Source of the DNA: Craspedostauros australis
Taxonomy: Eukaryota > Bacillariophyta > Bacillariophyceae > Mastogloiales > Achnanthaceae
Direction: 5' to 3'
DNA length: 64,000 nt
Assembly (NCBI GenBank): GCA_026770025.1
Contig: JAMXDE010000024.1
Span: 124,001-188,000 of the forward strand
A program made the position numbers and the translations under genes. The notes beneath the pieces are model-generated. The model searched no databases, was not told where the DNA came from, and saw nothing but the letters and a program-made list of their open reading frames with translations. Positions 44,238-54,786 of the stretch are shown here, piece by piece (within the stretch, counting starts at the first letter, position 1; each line of letters opens with the position of its first letter).

Positions 44238-45297
44238 TCATCCGCAATTTTGACGATGGAATGGGCTTCTGCGCTCCTGATTTTGACGAGATCGAACCAT
44301 GCCACGGAATTTGACGAAGATCTTCGCCCTTTTCTGCTTCAGGGTCGTGAGTTCCGTGCCATTCTTCGCAATCATCGTGAATCCCTCCGTATTCAACTCC
44401 TCGATGATCTCGTCCGCGATGCGATGCTTCTCCGCCAGATCCTTCCGCAGGCGGGCGTTGAGATAGGCCCCCAGTCGCACGGACAGCTTTTTTGTGTAGT
44501 GTTCATGGGAGGGCGTGTGGTATCGCCCGGTACCGCTGGGTATGTGGCGTTCTTGTCCTGCCAAGAGTTGCTTCATGGTCTGTTGCTCTGGTTGCGGTAG
44601 TTGCAGTATTTGCACTGACTGTGCTGGTCGCTGCATGGACGAGTATCCGTCGTTGCCAACGCTCATCCAGGGGGAGGCCGGAAGGGCAGCAGGAGCAGCA
44701 GCAGCAGGAGCGACAGCAGGAGGAGAAGTGGGCCAGGCCGCTGCTGGCACGACAGGATCAAGGAATGATGTCCCAGGATCGTCTTGGCTGAATTCATTCC
44801 AGATGTCACGATCGGTTTCATCCACCTGATCCTGATCGGGGAACCCATGGCGGGATGGTGCAACCAAGTGGACGTGTGTTGGCGAGGGAATTCGCACCAA
44901 GAAGCCGGGCGAGGTGGCTGTGGCGGCACATGGCGGGGGAGATACTCTGTGAGGATGGGCATGGCATGGCATTGCGAGCACACAAGTAAGGGAGTGGCAC
45001 CTCCAGAAGATCGCGAACAGCATTGTGGCTGAAATGTGCATTTCGTCGGGCAAAATGACACTTACCAAACGTCGTCGGGGCATGAAACCGAACCTGTGGC
45101 TGCGCCTGCCCCTGCATTGGAGGCCGACCTTGAGAGGTCCCTTGTACCACGTCCACTTCGTTGGCATCATCATCATTCCGTAAAACCTGCTGCAGCATAT
45201 CGACGACTTCGAGAGAGAGATCGCACATTAGGTCGCCGTACTCATCATCGTCCTCTCCATCTTGATCGTCGTCACACATCGGCGTCAACGTCGACAT
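44238..45297 (-). CDS. Unknown protein, two exons
   Basis: Exon 1 is 45297-45066, the intron 45065-44918 (148 bp, GTAAGTGTC donor, CCGCCACAG acceptor, phase 1) and exon 2 44917-44238, giving 303 residues. I chose the ATG at 45297 because an acidic coding-like segment starts there (MSTLTPMCDDDQDGEDDDEYGD); the frame is open further upstream. Exon 1 continues with a helix (LSLEVVDMLQQVLR). Exon 2 has an Ala/Pro-rich linker, then a conserved-looking charged helical C-terminus (KKLSVRLGAYLNARLRKDLAEKHRIADEIIEELNTEGFTMI, RAKIFVKFRGMVRSRQ). No family is recognised. The C-terminal helices could bind protein or nucleic acid, but that is a guess. Confidence 0.6.
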
Positions 45298-46495
45298 CGC
45301 GCGTCGATGCGTGCCGTGGCTCTTCCTGTGAATGGCTCTCCCGTGTCCCTTGCTATCTCGCTTGCCTCCCTCGTCTTGTTGCTTGCTGTGTTGTTCTGTT
45401 GTTGCGTCGCTCTGACGCGTTGCCCCGCGTCGTGTCAGAAAAGTTGGCAGAGGAGTTGCTTGCGTTGTCTGAGGTGTGCGTGATGGTGATAAAGATGGGC
45501 CATCTTTTCGAATTGTGGGATGTTCCCGAGTCGTTAGAAGTTGCGATGCTGTTCCAAGCTTTCTCATCGGTTTGCATACACGCAAAGGCAGGCACGCGTT
45601 CGCATGTGACACTTGGACGCAGCCACGGCACGCGCAGACTCTGGCAAGGAGCCACTGCAGCGAAGGGATGAGGGTCGCAGAGAGGAGAATTCTCGAGTTC
45701 TGTTCTTGGATCGATTGATTGATTGATGTTCACCCGGCTGTGAGCCACAAGTTGATGCCCTCGGCGGGATCACCACCCCCTGGCACTGGCACTGGCACTG
45801 TCTCGAGCGCTTTGGCTCTGTTCCTTCCTTCTCCTTCGCACTCCAGCGTCGCTGTATCCGCGTATCCGCGTCTGGAAACACAATCGATGGCGTGTTTGCC
45901 CTTGTCGTCTCGTTCGTTGTCTCCGTTATCCGGTGCGATCACACCTCCCTCCTCTCGTCGCCTCAGACAATCACATCGACGACATGGTGGATGTCCGTAA
46001 CGGAACGCCTCCCTCCTTGTTTGGATCTGTTGCTGATGGCCTCAGCGTCACTGACACCTTTGATGGATGTGAACAAACCCGATCCACCACGTCTGAAATT
46101 CTCTTGTGAATGCGTGCAAAGTGACGTGCTGCGGCCAATGGGAGCGATCAATCCAGTGTTTTGCTCTAACGAGTCGAACATGAGAACTGAGTCCGTTCAC
46201 GCGCATGACTGAGAACTGATCGAATCGTGTTTGTACGACGAAAAGAGAAAAAACCCAATGCTGTGAAAAAGACCGAATGACGCAACTTCAACGGTCACCA
46301 AAACGCGAGAACGTGACACAAGTTGAGGAGCATCTGCCATTGCTCCTGACGCTGATGCAAAGGCATCCGGCGCTGATAGAGTACGATACCCATACCCATA
46401 CCCATACCAACGACAACGCCAAAGCCAAAGCCAACGCCAACGACAGCAACACGAAGGAGACTCGAGCAACGACTGAACGACCAATCGAGTGAACG
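45298..46495. other. Divergent intergenic region
   Basis: Lies between the divergently transcribed unknown gene (-) and the methyltransferase-like gene (+). GGCACTGGCACTGGCACTG repeats occur near 45782-45800, and CCCATAC and GCCAAA tandem words near 46390-46440. No gene is recognised. Confidence 0.45.
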
Positions 46496-47671
46496 ATGGC
46501 TGGGCTTCAGAAGCGCGGAAGCAGGACGGTGCTCTCGTCGTTGTCCTCGCAAGCGCAGAGGCAGCGCAGAGGAGCATGGACAATTGGGGTTGCCGGCTTT
46601 CTGTGCGGCTTCTTCGTCTGCTATTCGCAGCTGCTGCTGTGGGGTCCTGAGGAGACGTTCGACTTGGCAGCCAGAACCACCAGCAGCAGCACAAGCATAG
46701 CACAGCCAAGGTATCCCTGGCCTGGCATCCCAGTGGAGGAAGTGGGGAACCCGCTGGTGCAGAAGGGCACCAACTTCGTGGCCGACTCCAGGGAGCTCTT
46801 CCTCAAGCACTACGATGAATTCATGACCGTCTTTGAGAATCGCCCGGACAAGATCAACCTCTGCGGCATCCGCATCAACCATGCCTACGCTCTCTACCTG
46901 ACGGTCAAGGTGCTGCAGCCGACGACGGTGCTGGAGTCCGGAGTCAACGCGGGCCTCTCCACCTACATCATCCGCAGCGCAGCACCCACGGCCGACACCA
47001 AGATCTTCCCCATCGACCCGGAGTCCAAGCCAATTTGCAACCAGGAGAAGCGATGGATAGACGAGGTCAACGCGGAGTACCTCACGGGCACCAACTTCCA
47101 GGATATCGAGGCGTTCGACTGGGCGAGCCGCATCAAGAAGGGGGAGATTGATCCAGCCAGAACGCTCGTGTTCCTGGACGACCACAGGCGCGTCTACGAC
47201 CGCTACGCCATGCTCATGAAGCACGGGTTCCGACACGTCGTCCTGGAGGACAACTACAAAGCGCGCGAAGGTGCCACCAACCACGATAAGCAGGGGTGGA
47301 CCATGAAGCAGATGTTCTCGCGCGACGACGCCGACTCAAACTTTCTATTCTCGCAGCTCGTGTCCTACGCCGAGTTCCCGCCGCTCTTCCCACCCATCAT
47401 GGCCAAGGCCAGCATCCAACCGCGCAAGAAGGCAGGCGGCTTCATGGTGGCCAGCGACAAGAACACGGACATCGTCGCCCCGATCTTCCGACCCGACCTC
47501 GACGCCGAGGATCGCAAGATCTACGACGACGTCTGCAAGCGGTTGGAAATCAACCCGACCCTCGAGGATCATCACAGCTACATGCAGCTCATGAATTACA
47601 ACCAGTTCGCCTACATGGACCTGCGTCCGCTCTCGCCGTGGTTGAATGCCAAGTACGAATTGAAGCCGTGA
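46496..47671 (+). CDS. Type II membrane methyltransferase-like protein
   Basis: A 391-residue single-exon protein. A basic N-terminus (KRGSR, QRQRRGA) precedes one transmembrane helix (about 28-48), giving a type II topology typical of Golgi enzymes. The lumenal part has a Rossmann-like motif VLESGVNAGLST (145-156), KIFPIDPES (about 169-177) and LVFLDDHRRVYDRY (225-238), followed by GFRHVVLEDNYKAREG. The E-S-G-x-x-x-G-x-S-T motif and the DDH followed by VLEDN suggest an S-adenosylmethionine-dependent methyltransferase of the class that includes sugar O-methyltransferases. The substrate is unknown; glycans of the secretory pathway are the natural guess. Length and composition are uniform, with no break. 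Confidence 0.72.
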   Translation: MAGLQKRGSRTVLSSLSSQAQRQRRGAWTIGVAGFLCGFFVCYSQLLLWGPEETFDLAARTTSSSTSIAQPRYPWPGIPVEEVGNPLVQKGTNFVADSRELFLKHYDEFMTVFENRPDKINLCGIRINHAYALYLTVKVLQPTTVLESGVNAGLSTYIIRSAAPTADTKIFPIDPESKPICNQEKRWIDEVNAEYLTGTNFQDIEAFDWASRIKKGEIDPARTLVFLDDHRRVYDRYAMLMKHGFRHVVLEDNYKAREGATNHDKQGWTMKQMFSRDDADSNFLFSQLVSYAEFPPLFPPIMAKASIQPRKKAGGFMVASDKNTDIVAPIFRPDLDAEDRKIYDDVCKRLEINPTLEDHHSYMQLMNYNQFAYMDLRPLSPWLNAKYELKP

Positions 47672-48398
47672 TGCGATCATCCTGCGACGCAATGGCATAA
47701 CACTGCAGCACTCTACTGATACGAATATGAAGATGAGGATGAGCACGAGTATGGGTATGAGTATGTTCCAATGTGGTGTGGTGTGGTGTCACATCATCAT
47801 GACGACGCTTTGGAGGAGCAACCCAATGTCAACAGAATCAACCGACGCAACGAAATACAACACAACACAGCGCTCCACAAAAAGATGAGGGTGATGCTCC
47901 CATCACGGATTCAGAGATGGCAGATAACCATAATTCGGTGATTTACTATGCAAGAACACTGGGAACATGCTCTTGCACACATGCATTGCAATAATACAAT
48001 ATGATATAATATGTTACATCATCAACAATAGCAAGGACAGCGTTGTGTACTGAATCAGTCGCCGTTGCACCATACATACTTGGTTGCTGCTGTCCAAATG
48101 CATCACAAAACCAACAGGCCGCCACGCGCATGTACGTACTCGTGCGCTGCACAAACGTGATCACTCTCTAGGCCACCGAGGTTATAATTATGAAAGTGAT
48201 GCTGGTATGGAAATGAACACTCCCAGAAGGTTGGCCTTCGCTCCCAACCGTACTACTCTATTGATGTGAGTCGGTACGTGTACGTGCATAAGTACGATGC
48301 ATAGCTCGTGCTTTCATGTCTGTGCTGCTGGTGTCATCAAAGAAGAGCGGCGACAGAGGAGATATTATCCGCAACGAAGAAGTCGGCCAAGGACGGGA
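47672..48398. other. Convergent intergenic region
   Basis: 3' flanks of the methyltransferase-like gene (+) and the ankyrin gene (-). ATGAGTATGGGTATGAG-type repeats occur near 47728-47765. No gene is seen. Confidence 0.45.
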
Positions 48399-50345
48399 TC
48401 AACCCTTCATGCTGCAAGAGACATCAGCGGTGTACAGACCCTCCAAGTACTTGACGAATTTGCTCCCCGCCCTGCGTTTTGCGCGGTCTCGGAGCGTCTC
48501 GCCGCTGTTGTTGGTGACATGGATGTTGACCTTTATCTGGTCGGATTCGATCATCGACTTGAGCATGTTCAGGTGGCCTCTTTCGCACACATTGTGCAGG
48601 GCCGTGTCGCCGTCGTTGTTTGGCAAGGTCGCATCGAATGCCTCCGATTCAACGAACACGCTCAAGATTTTGTCGTACTTGCAGCCGCTTGCGTAGTGAA
48701 TCGGTGTGTCGCCATTCTTGTTTTGGATGTGGATGGCGGAGGCTGCCATGCTCCTCAATCGATCGATGGTGCTTCCATCGTGGACGTGGAACGATTCCTG
48801 CAAGTTGCTGGTGGGTACGACCTTCTTCTGGATGTAATCGAAGAGCTGATCGAGCTTGGCCGCTCCATAGACTCCGACCAGGTATTCTCGTTCGCATGTC
48901 ATGTGGAGCACCGTGTTGCCATTGTTGTTTTGGAGGCACATGTCCACGTCTGCGTTGGCCGTGATCACCAAGTCTATCACCGTGTCTTTTTTGCCAGCCA
49001 CACAAGCACAGTGCAGTGGAGTGTTGCCCTCGTTATCCTGGACGTTGAAATCGACCCGGACGTGATCGGACTCAATGAATTGTTTGATCAACTTCAGTTG
49101 CCCCGACTGGCAAACAAGGTGGAGTGGTGTTTTGCCTTCGTTGTTCTTGATGTTGATGTTGGCGTTTGCTGTGCTGGAAATGACCAAGTAGTGGATGATT
49201 GTGGTGCGGCCGGACGAGCACGCTACGTGCACCGGCGTGTTGCCAGCTTTGTCTTGGAGGTTGACGTCGACATGGGCGTGGCTGGATTCGATGAGGTACT
49301 TGATCAGGTTCAGTTGCTCCTTCTTGCAAATGATGTGCAATGGTGTCTCTCCGTCGCTGTTCTGCGCATTGACATCGGCATTCGCCTGGTTGGAATCCGC
49401 CAAGTATTGGATCGTGGATTCCTTCGCGTAGAGGCACGCAACGTGCAACGGACTGTTTCCGTCACAATCTTGGGCGTTGACATTGACGGCAACGCGGGCA
49501 GATGCGATGAAGGCCTTGATGATGTCAGTATTGGCAATCTCGCACAGAGTATGCAACGGTGTCTTCCCGTTGACGTTCGCGAGGTTCACGTCGACAAGAT
49601 GGTGGTCTGATTCTGCCAGGTGCGTGATGATGTCTCGATGCAGGCGAAGACACGCCAGATGGAAAGGTGTGTTTCCTTGGTTATCTTTCGCGTTGACATC
49701 GATGGTGATGTTGTTGGATTGGAGCAGGTACGCCACAATCTCCATGAAGCCACGCTCGCATGCATCATGGAACGCCGTTTTCCCACGAAGCTTGCGAAGG
49801 TTGGCGTCGACCGCGGTATGCTGCGATTCCACCAGGTACTTCACCACCTCGATGTGGTTGCTTCCGCAAGCGAAGTGGAAGGCAGTCAACCCATGCTGGT
49901 TCTGCGCGTTGACATCGATGCTTGAATTGGTGTTCTCGATCAGGCACTCGAGCATCTGTCTTTGGCCAAGTCGGCAAACATCATGCAGCGGGGTGTTGCG
50001 GAAGTTGTTTTCAATGCTGACAACGTTGCCGTGGTTGACCTCATCCAACGTCATCAAGAACGCCACCAAGGCCACGCTCTTCGATTTACACGCTTCATGC
50101 AGAATCGTGCATCCACATTTGTTTTGGATCGTCACGTCGGTGCTGACTCGACTTGCGCCCTCTCCCAGCAGATATTCCACCATGTGATGGCGACCGTGAC
50201 GGCAGGCCACGTGAAGCGGCGTGTCGCCCGATTCGTCTACAGCCTTGGCATCGACGACAGCCTCCGACGCATCGAGGATGGAGCGTACCTGATCCAGCCG
50301 GCCCGATTTGCACGCGCTGTGCAAGGGAGGCTTACGTGGTGACAT
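48399..50345 (-). CDS. Ankyrin-repeat protein
   Basis: A 648-residue single-exon protein made of about sixteen ankyrin repeats from residue 7 to about 610. Each repeat shows the TPLH-x-AC or close variant (DTPLHVACRHGRHHMVEYLL, NTPLHDVCRLGQRQMLECLI, KTPLHLVCQSGQLKLIKQFI), separated by DVN-x-x-N-x-x-G loops. No kinase, ion channel, F-box or transmembrane segment is visible, so it is probably a soluble protein-interaction scaffold. The repeat near 535-560 is interrupted by an insertion (KLDQLFDYIQKKVVPTSNLQ). The long open frames on the opposite strand reflect repeat composition and are not genes. A TAGTCGTA element at 50401 lies 56 bp upstream of the start. Confidence 0.9.
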   Translation of the reverse strand: MSPRKPPLHSACKSGRLDQVRSILDASEAVVDAKAVDESGDTPLHVACRHGRHHMVEYLLGEGASRVSTDVTIQNKCGCTILHEACKSKSVALVAFLMTLDEVNHGNVVSIENNFRNTPLHDVCRLGQRQMLECLIENTNSSIDVNAQNQHGLTAFHFACGSNHIEVVKYLVESQHTAVDANLRKLRGKTAFHDACERGFMEIVAYLLQSNNITIDVNAKDNQGNTPFHLACLRLHRDIITHLAESDHHLVDVNLANVNGKTPLHTLCEIANTDIIKAFIASARVAVNVNAQDCDGNSPLHVACLYAKESTIQYLADSNQANADVNAQNSDGETPLHIICKKEQLNLIKYLIESSHAHVDVNLQDKAGNTPVHVACSSGRTTIIHYLVISSTANANINIKNNEGKTPLHLVCQSGQLKLIKQFIESDHVRVDFNVQDNEGNTPLHCACVAGKKDTVIDLVITANADVDMCLQNNNGNTVLHMTCEREYLVGVYGAAKLDQLFDYIQKKVVPTSNLQESFHVHDGSTIDRLRSMAASAIHIQNKNGDTPIHYASGCKYDKILSVFVESEAFDATLPNNDGDTALHNVCERGHLNMLKSMIESDQIKVNIHVTNNSGETLRDRAKRRAGSKFVKYLEGLYTADVSCSMKG

Positions 50346-51572
50346 GGGATGTGTTACGGAGTCGATAGATCTGTGTACTGATACGAATACGAACGTGTAG
50401 TAGTCGTAGTCGTGTGATAGGATGGCACAGTGTGGAAGGTGGTGCTCTGCTCTTCCTTTCTCTGGGTGCTCGTATAGTAGAGTACGTACAGTAGTGTGCG
50501 TATGGTCCGAGGTGGCAAGGCTGATCCCAATTATAATATATGAGATGAGGGATTGTTTATGTCAACTTCACTTTTTGCCGTGCGTGTGATGATCTCGCGA
50601 GCATGCAGGAGCTGCTGCGCTCGTGATGGTGCAGCGGGTGCACGCGCATGGAAATGCCCACGCTTTCCGCATCTGCATCCACGCTCGTGTTACTACTCGT
50701 ATTAGTACGCAGTGGCATAGTACTTGCAACCACCTCAAGGGGGCTGAGGCGTTGGTTCCGTGTCTGCCTCCTTCTCAGGTTTTGCCGCAACATCTCCATC
50801 GATCCATGCTGGTCCTGGGGTTGATGATTGTGTTCGTCTTGCGCTGTGCCGTGGCCTCTCCGGCCGACCGTTGATTCTCACAAGCAACCTCATGCTCTCT
50901 CTCTCCCCCCAGCGTGGAGTAGGTTGTGGTCTCAGGGTGTTCTTTCTGCCATCATCCGTTGTGTGTCTCTGGCGTGGGCGCTTGCGCAGCCGAAAGTTCG
51001 TGTTGGTATCTTTGTCCCACAAGATCCGATCTTTGGATTGCGTGGGGAGTTGTTTCGGACGTGAATGGAAGGGACTAAGACACATCGTGGTTAACAACGG
51101 TTATTTCAGGCAGTCTTCTATCCGCTGACGACTAGCTACTATTGTCCATCGTTCCTGTTCCTTGGCTGGGACAAGTGTCCGCATTTCGAACACGAACCGC
51201 GAACTCAAAGCGCACTCTAACCTGCTCAGCTCAACACGCTCGGACACAGTAGAGGTCACGTTTCATGTTCATGGGATTACTTTGCGTTGCTCTACGAGTA
51301 CGAGGGGAAAGTAATCTGCCACAGCTCCACGACTGTGCATGGCTTCGTTGTTTGTTTGCGTCGTGGGAGCTTGCCTTGCCTCGTTTTACCGCGCCGTGCA
51401 ATGAGTGGAGGTGTAACCGCACTGTACCGCACAACGACGAGCAAGTGCCACAGAACAATGTTGTTCTGACCACTTGCGAGCGTTCAGGCCCACATCTTGT
51501 TCACGAATCAGTTCTATTGATTTCCGAATGGTAGACTATTCCTCGCTGCCAATACCAGCACCTCTCTCGCAG
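50346..51572. other. Intergenic, no supported gene
   Basis: Contains the promoter region of the ankyrin gene, with TAGTCGTA at 50401 followed by a second overlapping GTCGT copy. The ORFs here show no motif. Confidence 0.45.
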
Positions 51573-52346
51573 TTAAAACGGAAACTGGACTGTTGGAACA
51601 TCTGTGGTAGTGGCCTGAGTGGTGGTGGTGATCGGAGGACCCGGGTGTGTTGTTGGAATCACCGATGTAGTAGCCTGAGTGGTAGTGGCCTGAGTGGTGG
51701 TGGTGATCGGAGGACCTGGGTTTGTTGTTGGAATCACCGTTGTAGTAGCCTGAGTGGTGGTGGTGATCGGAGGACCTGGGTTTGTTGTTGGAATCACCGT
51801 TGTAGTGGCCTGAGTAGTGGCCTGAGTGGTAGTTCCGCGCAGGTTGGTGGTCGTCACAGCCGGACACTCGCACAGAAGCTCGTACGTGATCTTGGCAGCC
51901 GTGGCATCGGCCTCACAGCACCTCGAAACGGGGGCGTTCGAGCCGAGGTCCGTCTGGAAGCCTTCGGACCAAAGGTCAACGATGGCGATGTTACTGTCCG
52001 GACGGCATGATGCTGTGTAGGTCTCGCATGTGGTGGACGTCGCGATATCGGTTTGGACGCACTTGGAGTCAAAGAGGTCAGTTGTGAACTCGGTCCAGAA
52101 AGCACCGCCGCTGTTGGGGCCTTGGCACACCTGGAAGGTGACCGTGGCACCATCTCCGCTGATCACGGTCAGGGGAAGGCTCGATTCGAGCTGGGTAGTG
52201 CTCTCGCTCTCGGTTAGATGGACGTTGTTGATGGAGAAGATCGTGCGGCGATCATCCTGGCACGGGAGCACATAGTTGCCATTCGCATCAATGAAGGCGG
52301 ACGAGCCGACGATGAAGGAAGAGAGGACCACAGCAGAGAGCTTCAT
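51573..52346 (-). CDS. Secreted Cys-rich protein with Thr/Pro tail, member 1
   Basis: A 257-residue protein. A signal peptide (MKLSAVVLSSFIVGSSA) precedes a domain of about 150 residues with conserved cysteines: CQDDRRTIFSINNVHL, SLPLTVISGDGATVTFQVC, FWTEFTTDLFDSKC, CETYTASC, IAIVDLWSEG, CCEADATAAKITYELLCECP. It then has NLRGT and a Thr/Pro-rich tail of 20-residue repeats (ATTTVIPTTNPGPPITTTTQ) coded by a 60-bp minisatellite. The tail looks like a heavily O-glycosylated stalk, as in cell-surface or cell-wall proteins. The fold is unknown to me. Two relatives lie downstream, one intact (57470-58111) and one broken (53370-53890). Confidence 0.78.
   Translation of the reverse strand: MKLSAVVLSSFIVGSSAFIDANGNYVLPCQDDRRTIFSINNVHLTESESTTQLESSLPLTVISGDGATVTFQVCQGPNSGGAFWTEFTTDLFDSKCVQTDIATSTTCETYTASCRPDSNIAIVDLWSEGFQTDLGSNAPVSRCCEADATAAKITYELLCECPAVTTTNLRGTTTQATTQATTTVIPTTNPGPPITTTTQATTTVIPTTNPGPPITTTTQATTTQATTSVIPTTHPGPPITTTTQATTTDVPTVQFPF
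51614..51808. repeat. 60-bp coding minisatellite
   Basis: Three near-identical 60-bp units (starting at 51614, 51689 and 51749) with a 15-bp partial copy between the first two. They code for 20-residue Thr/Pro repeats in the tail of the secreted Cys-rich protein. Units 2 and 3 are almost identical, which suggests recent duplication. Confidence 0.88.
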
Positions 52347-53369
52347 ACTGTCGTTGTTGGTGTTTTATTGCTTTGGTTCTGTGCTGGATGTCTCGAGAAT
52401 GAGATTTATGACAGAAGATCGACATGTTGCACCCACAACAAACTCTCTGGTTCGTCGCTGCGCGATGTGGTTGAGTTGCCATTGGGTTCTGTCGCGTTGT
52501 TTGTTGGCAGAGACGATGAATGGCCTCATAGGTGTGCATGCCATACCCCTGCTGCAGTTTTGGAGGTGCAGAAAATGATCAAACAATTTCCCGCAAATGG
52601 TCCGATTGATGGCTGCCGATGCTTGGGCTGTGCATCGCTGGCATAACTGCGACAGGTTTGTCCTTGTTTGCCCACAACACAGACGATTTATTACCCACAT
52701 GTTGACCGACCCATAAATGCCAACACCAGCCACCCCCAACGCACAACATCACGAACAGCACTACCCCTACATCCTTTACGACCAAAGAAACCTAGTGCCG
52801 CGACGGTAACCTGTGAGCGAGAAGAGGGCATTTCAAGTCACGTGCTCCGCGGCGTTGTGGGTTCACCGGTGTCTCACATCTTGGATTGTTGTTCATCGTC
52901 AATGCTGCTCAGCCCACAAATTCTTGAGAAAAGGGACAAAGACCTCAGCTACCAATCAATCAAAACTGTGATGCACAATCGATATCATCAGTTCGGTCCG
53001 TCGGGCCACGGGAGAGTGCCGAAACTAGCCTGTCCCTGAGGTTGTCAGTGTCTCATCGGTTCACAATTGCATGACGCTTCGCTGTGGAAGATAGACGATC
53101 AGACATCACGAATTCATGAACAAACATAGAGGAAAGAATCATATTGTACATAAGAAAAAGAATGAAGGAGACCGAAGAAGAGCGTTGCATATGTATAATA
53201 TAATAGTATTGAATACTATGCTCACGTGATATGTTTTAGTATCGCGGCATTCGGAGATGCGCTCGGCAAGCACAAGCCATGTAATCGCACCCCATCACTT
53301 CGATGAAAGCTCTCATATGTTTCCATCCGGTGATGCCGAACTGCCGCCAGGATTCTTCGCGGTGGCTGT
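52347..53369. other. Intergenic, no supported gene
   Basis: Promoter side of the first secreted-protein gene and 3' flank of the related pseudogene. No gene or clear repeat. Confidence 0.4.
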
Positions 53370-53890
53370 CTATGCTGCAGTACCGTGGAGCTTGCGCCGA
53401 GCCAAAGGAAGAGTCTCGCACAGAAGCTCGTATGTGATCTTCACAGCAGTGGCCTCGATTTCGCAGTACTGGGACACAGGGACATCGGTTGCCACGTCTG
53501 TTTGGTAGCCGTCGGACCAGAGATCGACGATTGCGATGGGGAAACTCTCTGCCCTCCTGGCAGGCCGCTGTGTAGGCCTCACATGGCGACGCTGCGGAAT
53601 TCTTCTCCATTCACTCGGAATCGAAAAGGTCCAGTTTGAACTCGGTCCAGATCCGTCGGAGGGTGAAGGGGTCCGTGCACACCTCAAAAGGCGACCGTGT
53701 CAAAATCCGTGCTGATGGCGTTCAGAAGAAGCGTTGCTTCGAGATATGAAGTGCTCTCGCTCTCGCTAAGGCGTAAGTTGTTGACGGAGACGATGGTGCG
53801 GCGGTCATCGCGGCAAGTGGGTGGACCAAGGCTACCGAGCGCAGAATAGTGGACGAGGAGAGAGGAGACGATGAGGGCGGCAAGCTCCAT
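53370..53890 (-). pseudogene. Broken member of the secreted Cys-rich family
   Basis: It begins with a signal-like MELAALIVSSLLVHYSA and the family motif CRDDRRTIVSVNNLRLSESEST, then continues in other frames: a TEFKLDLFDSE segment ending in a stop, a CEAYTAACQEG segment (near 53555-53610), and PIAIVDLWSDGYQTDV...CEIEATAVKITYELLCE (53390-53540). At least two frameshifts and one stop separate the pieces. Order and spacing match the two intact relatives on either side, so this is a decayed tandem copy. Sequence similarity remains high, so decay seems fairly recent. Confidence 0.8.
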
Positions 53891-54786
53891 GTTGCTGGCA
53901 TGATCGCCATCGTTTGCTTTGGGTTTCTTTTTTGGCTGTGTAGCTTGCGAATTGAGATTTTATGTGGAGAGAGACGCAGATTGTGGCCAGAACGAGAGCA
54001 ATTGCCGGTTGCTCCTGGAGTTAGCTCGATGGATCCGCCAGAGAAGCTGTGTTTGGACGTGCGAGACTTGTGAGTATCTCTGATTGATCCCGCACAGTCT
54101 TTGCGCCATGCGAGGCTGCCCGTCTGCTCCGGCACCGATTCTGCATCCACGATACCAGTACGAGTACGCAAGGGCGCAGTTTTGCGAGTCTCTGCCTCGA
54201 TCGTCGAGTCCCCATTGGATGGTGGCAGACGTTGGCACGCAAGGGCCGATCACTCAAAATTGTCGTGGCGACATTTGCGCGTGCTCATTTTCATCGAGCA
54301 ACGATACTACTTGTACGCACGAGTGGTACTCGTACTTGTGGCCATCCCCTCTCTCACAGCGTTCCTCTTTTTCCACGAAGGCCGGAGAAAAATTATCACG
54401 GAATCATCGCAGAGTCAACGAGGTGAGACGAACTCCCTCACGTAGGTGCATACATGCGCCTAGCACCAAGTTGTTGGATAAACCAGACGTAGCTCGCAGA
54501 CACCGATGGAACGAAGCTGGAATGTCACTGACACTTGCTTACCCGTACATGGAGATGAGCGATGGATTCGACATGAAGGTTCGAACGGTATGTTGAGATC
54601 GCGCTTCACCGTCCTGCGCGATGCAGGACACCGTCTGTTCCGGAGTGGACATTTGGGAACCACTGCTGCAATGTATAATACGAATGTACGTGTATGTACG
54701 ATGGTGCCCACTCGCCTTGCGTCGCTTTTTCGTGCGTTGCCTTTCTTGTCATCCATCATACACGGCATCTCTGCCGGCGAGTGCTG
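53891..54786. other. Intergenic, no supported gene
   Basis: Upstream of the pseudogene and 3' of the methyltransferase gene. GTACGAGTAC/GTACTCGTAC words occur near 54162 and 54320. No gene is recognised. Confidence 0.4.

Noticed and set aside
48297-49610. 437-residue plus-strand ORF opposite the ankyrin gene
   Set aside because: Arises from periodic ankyrin repeat DNA read antisense; the repeats of VDVD and HVQ mirror the ankyrin unit.
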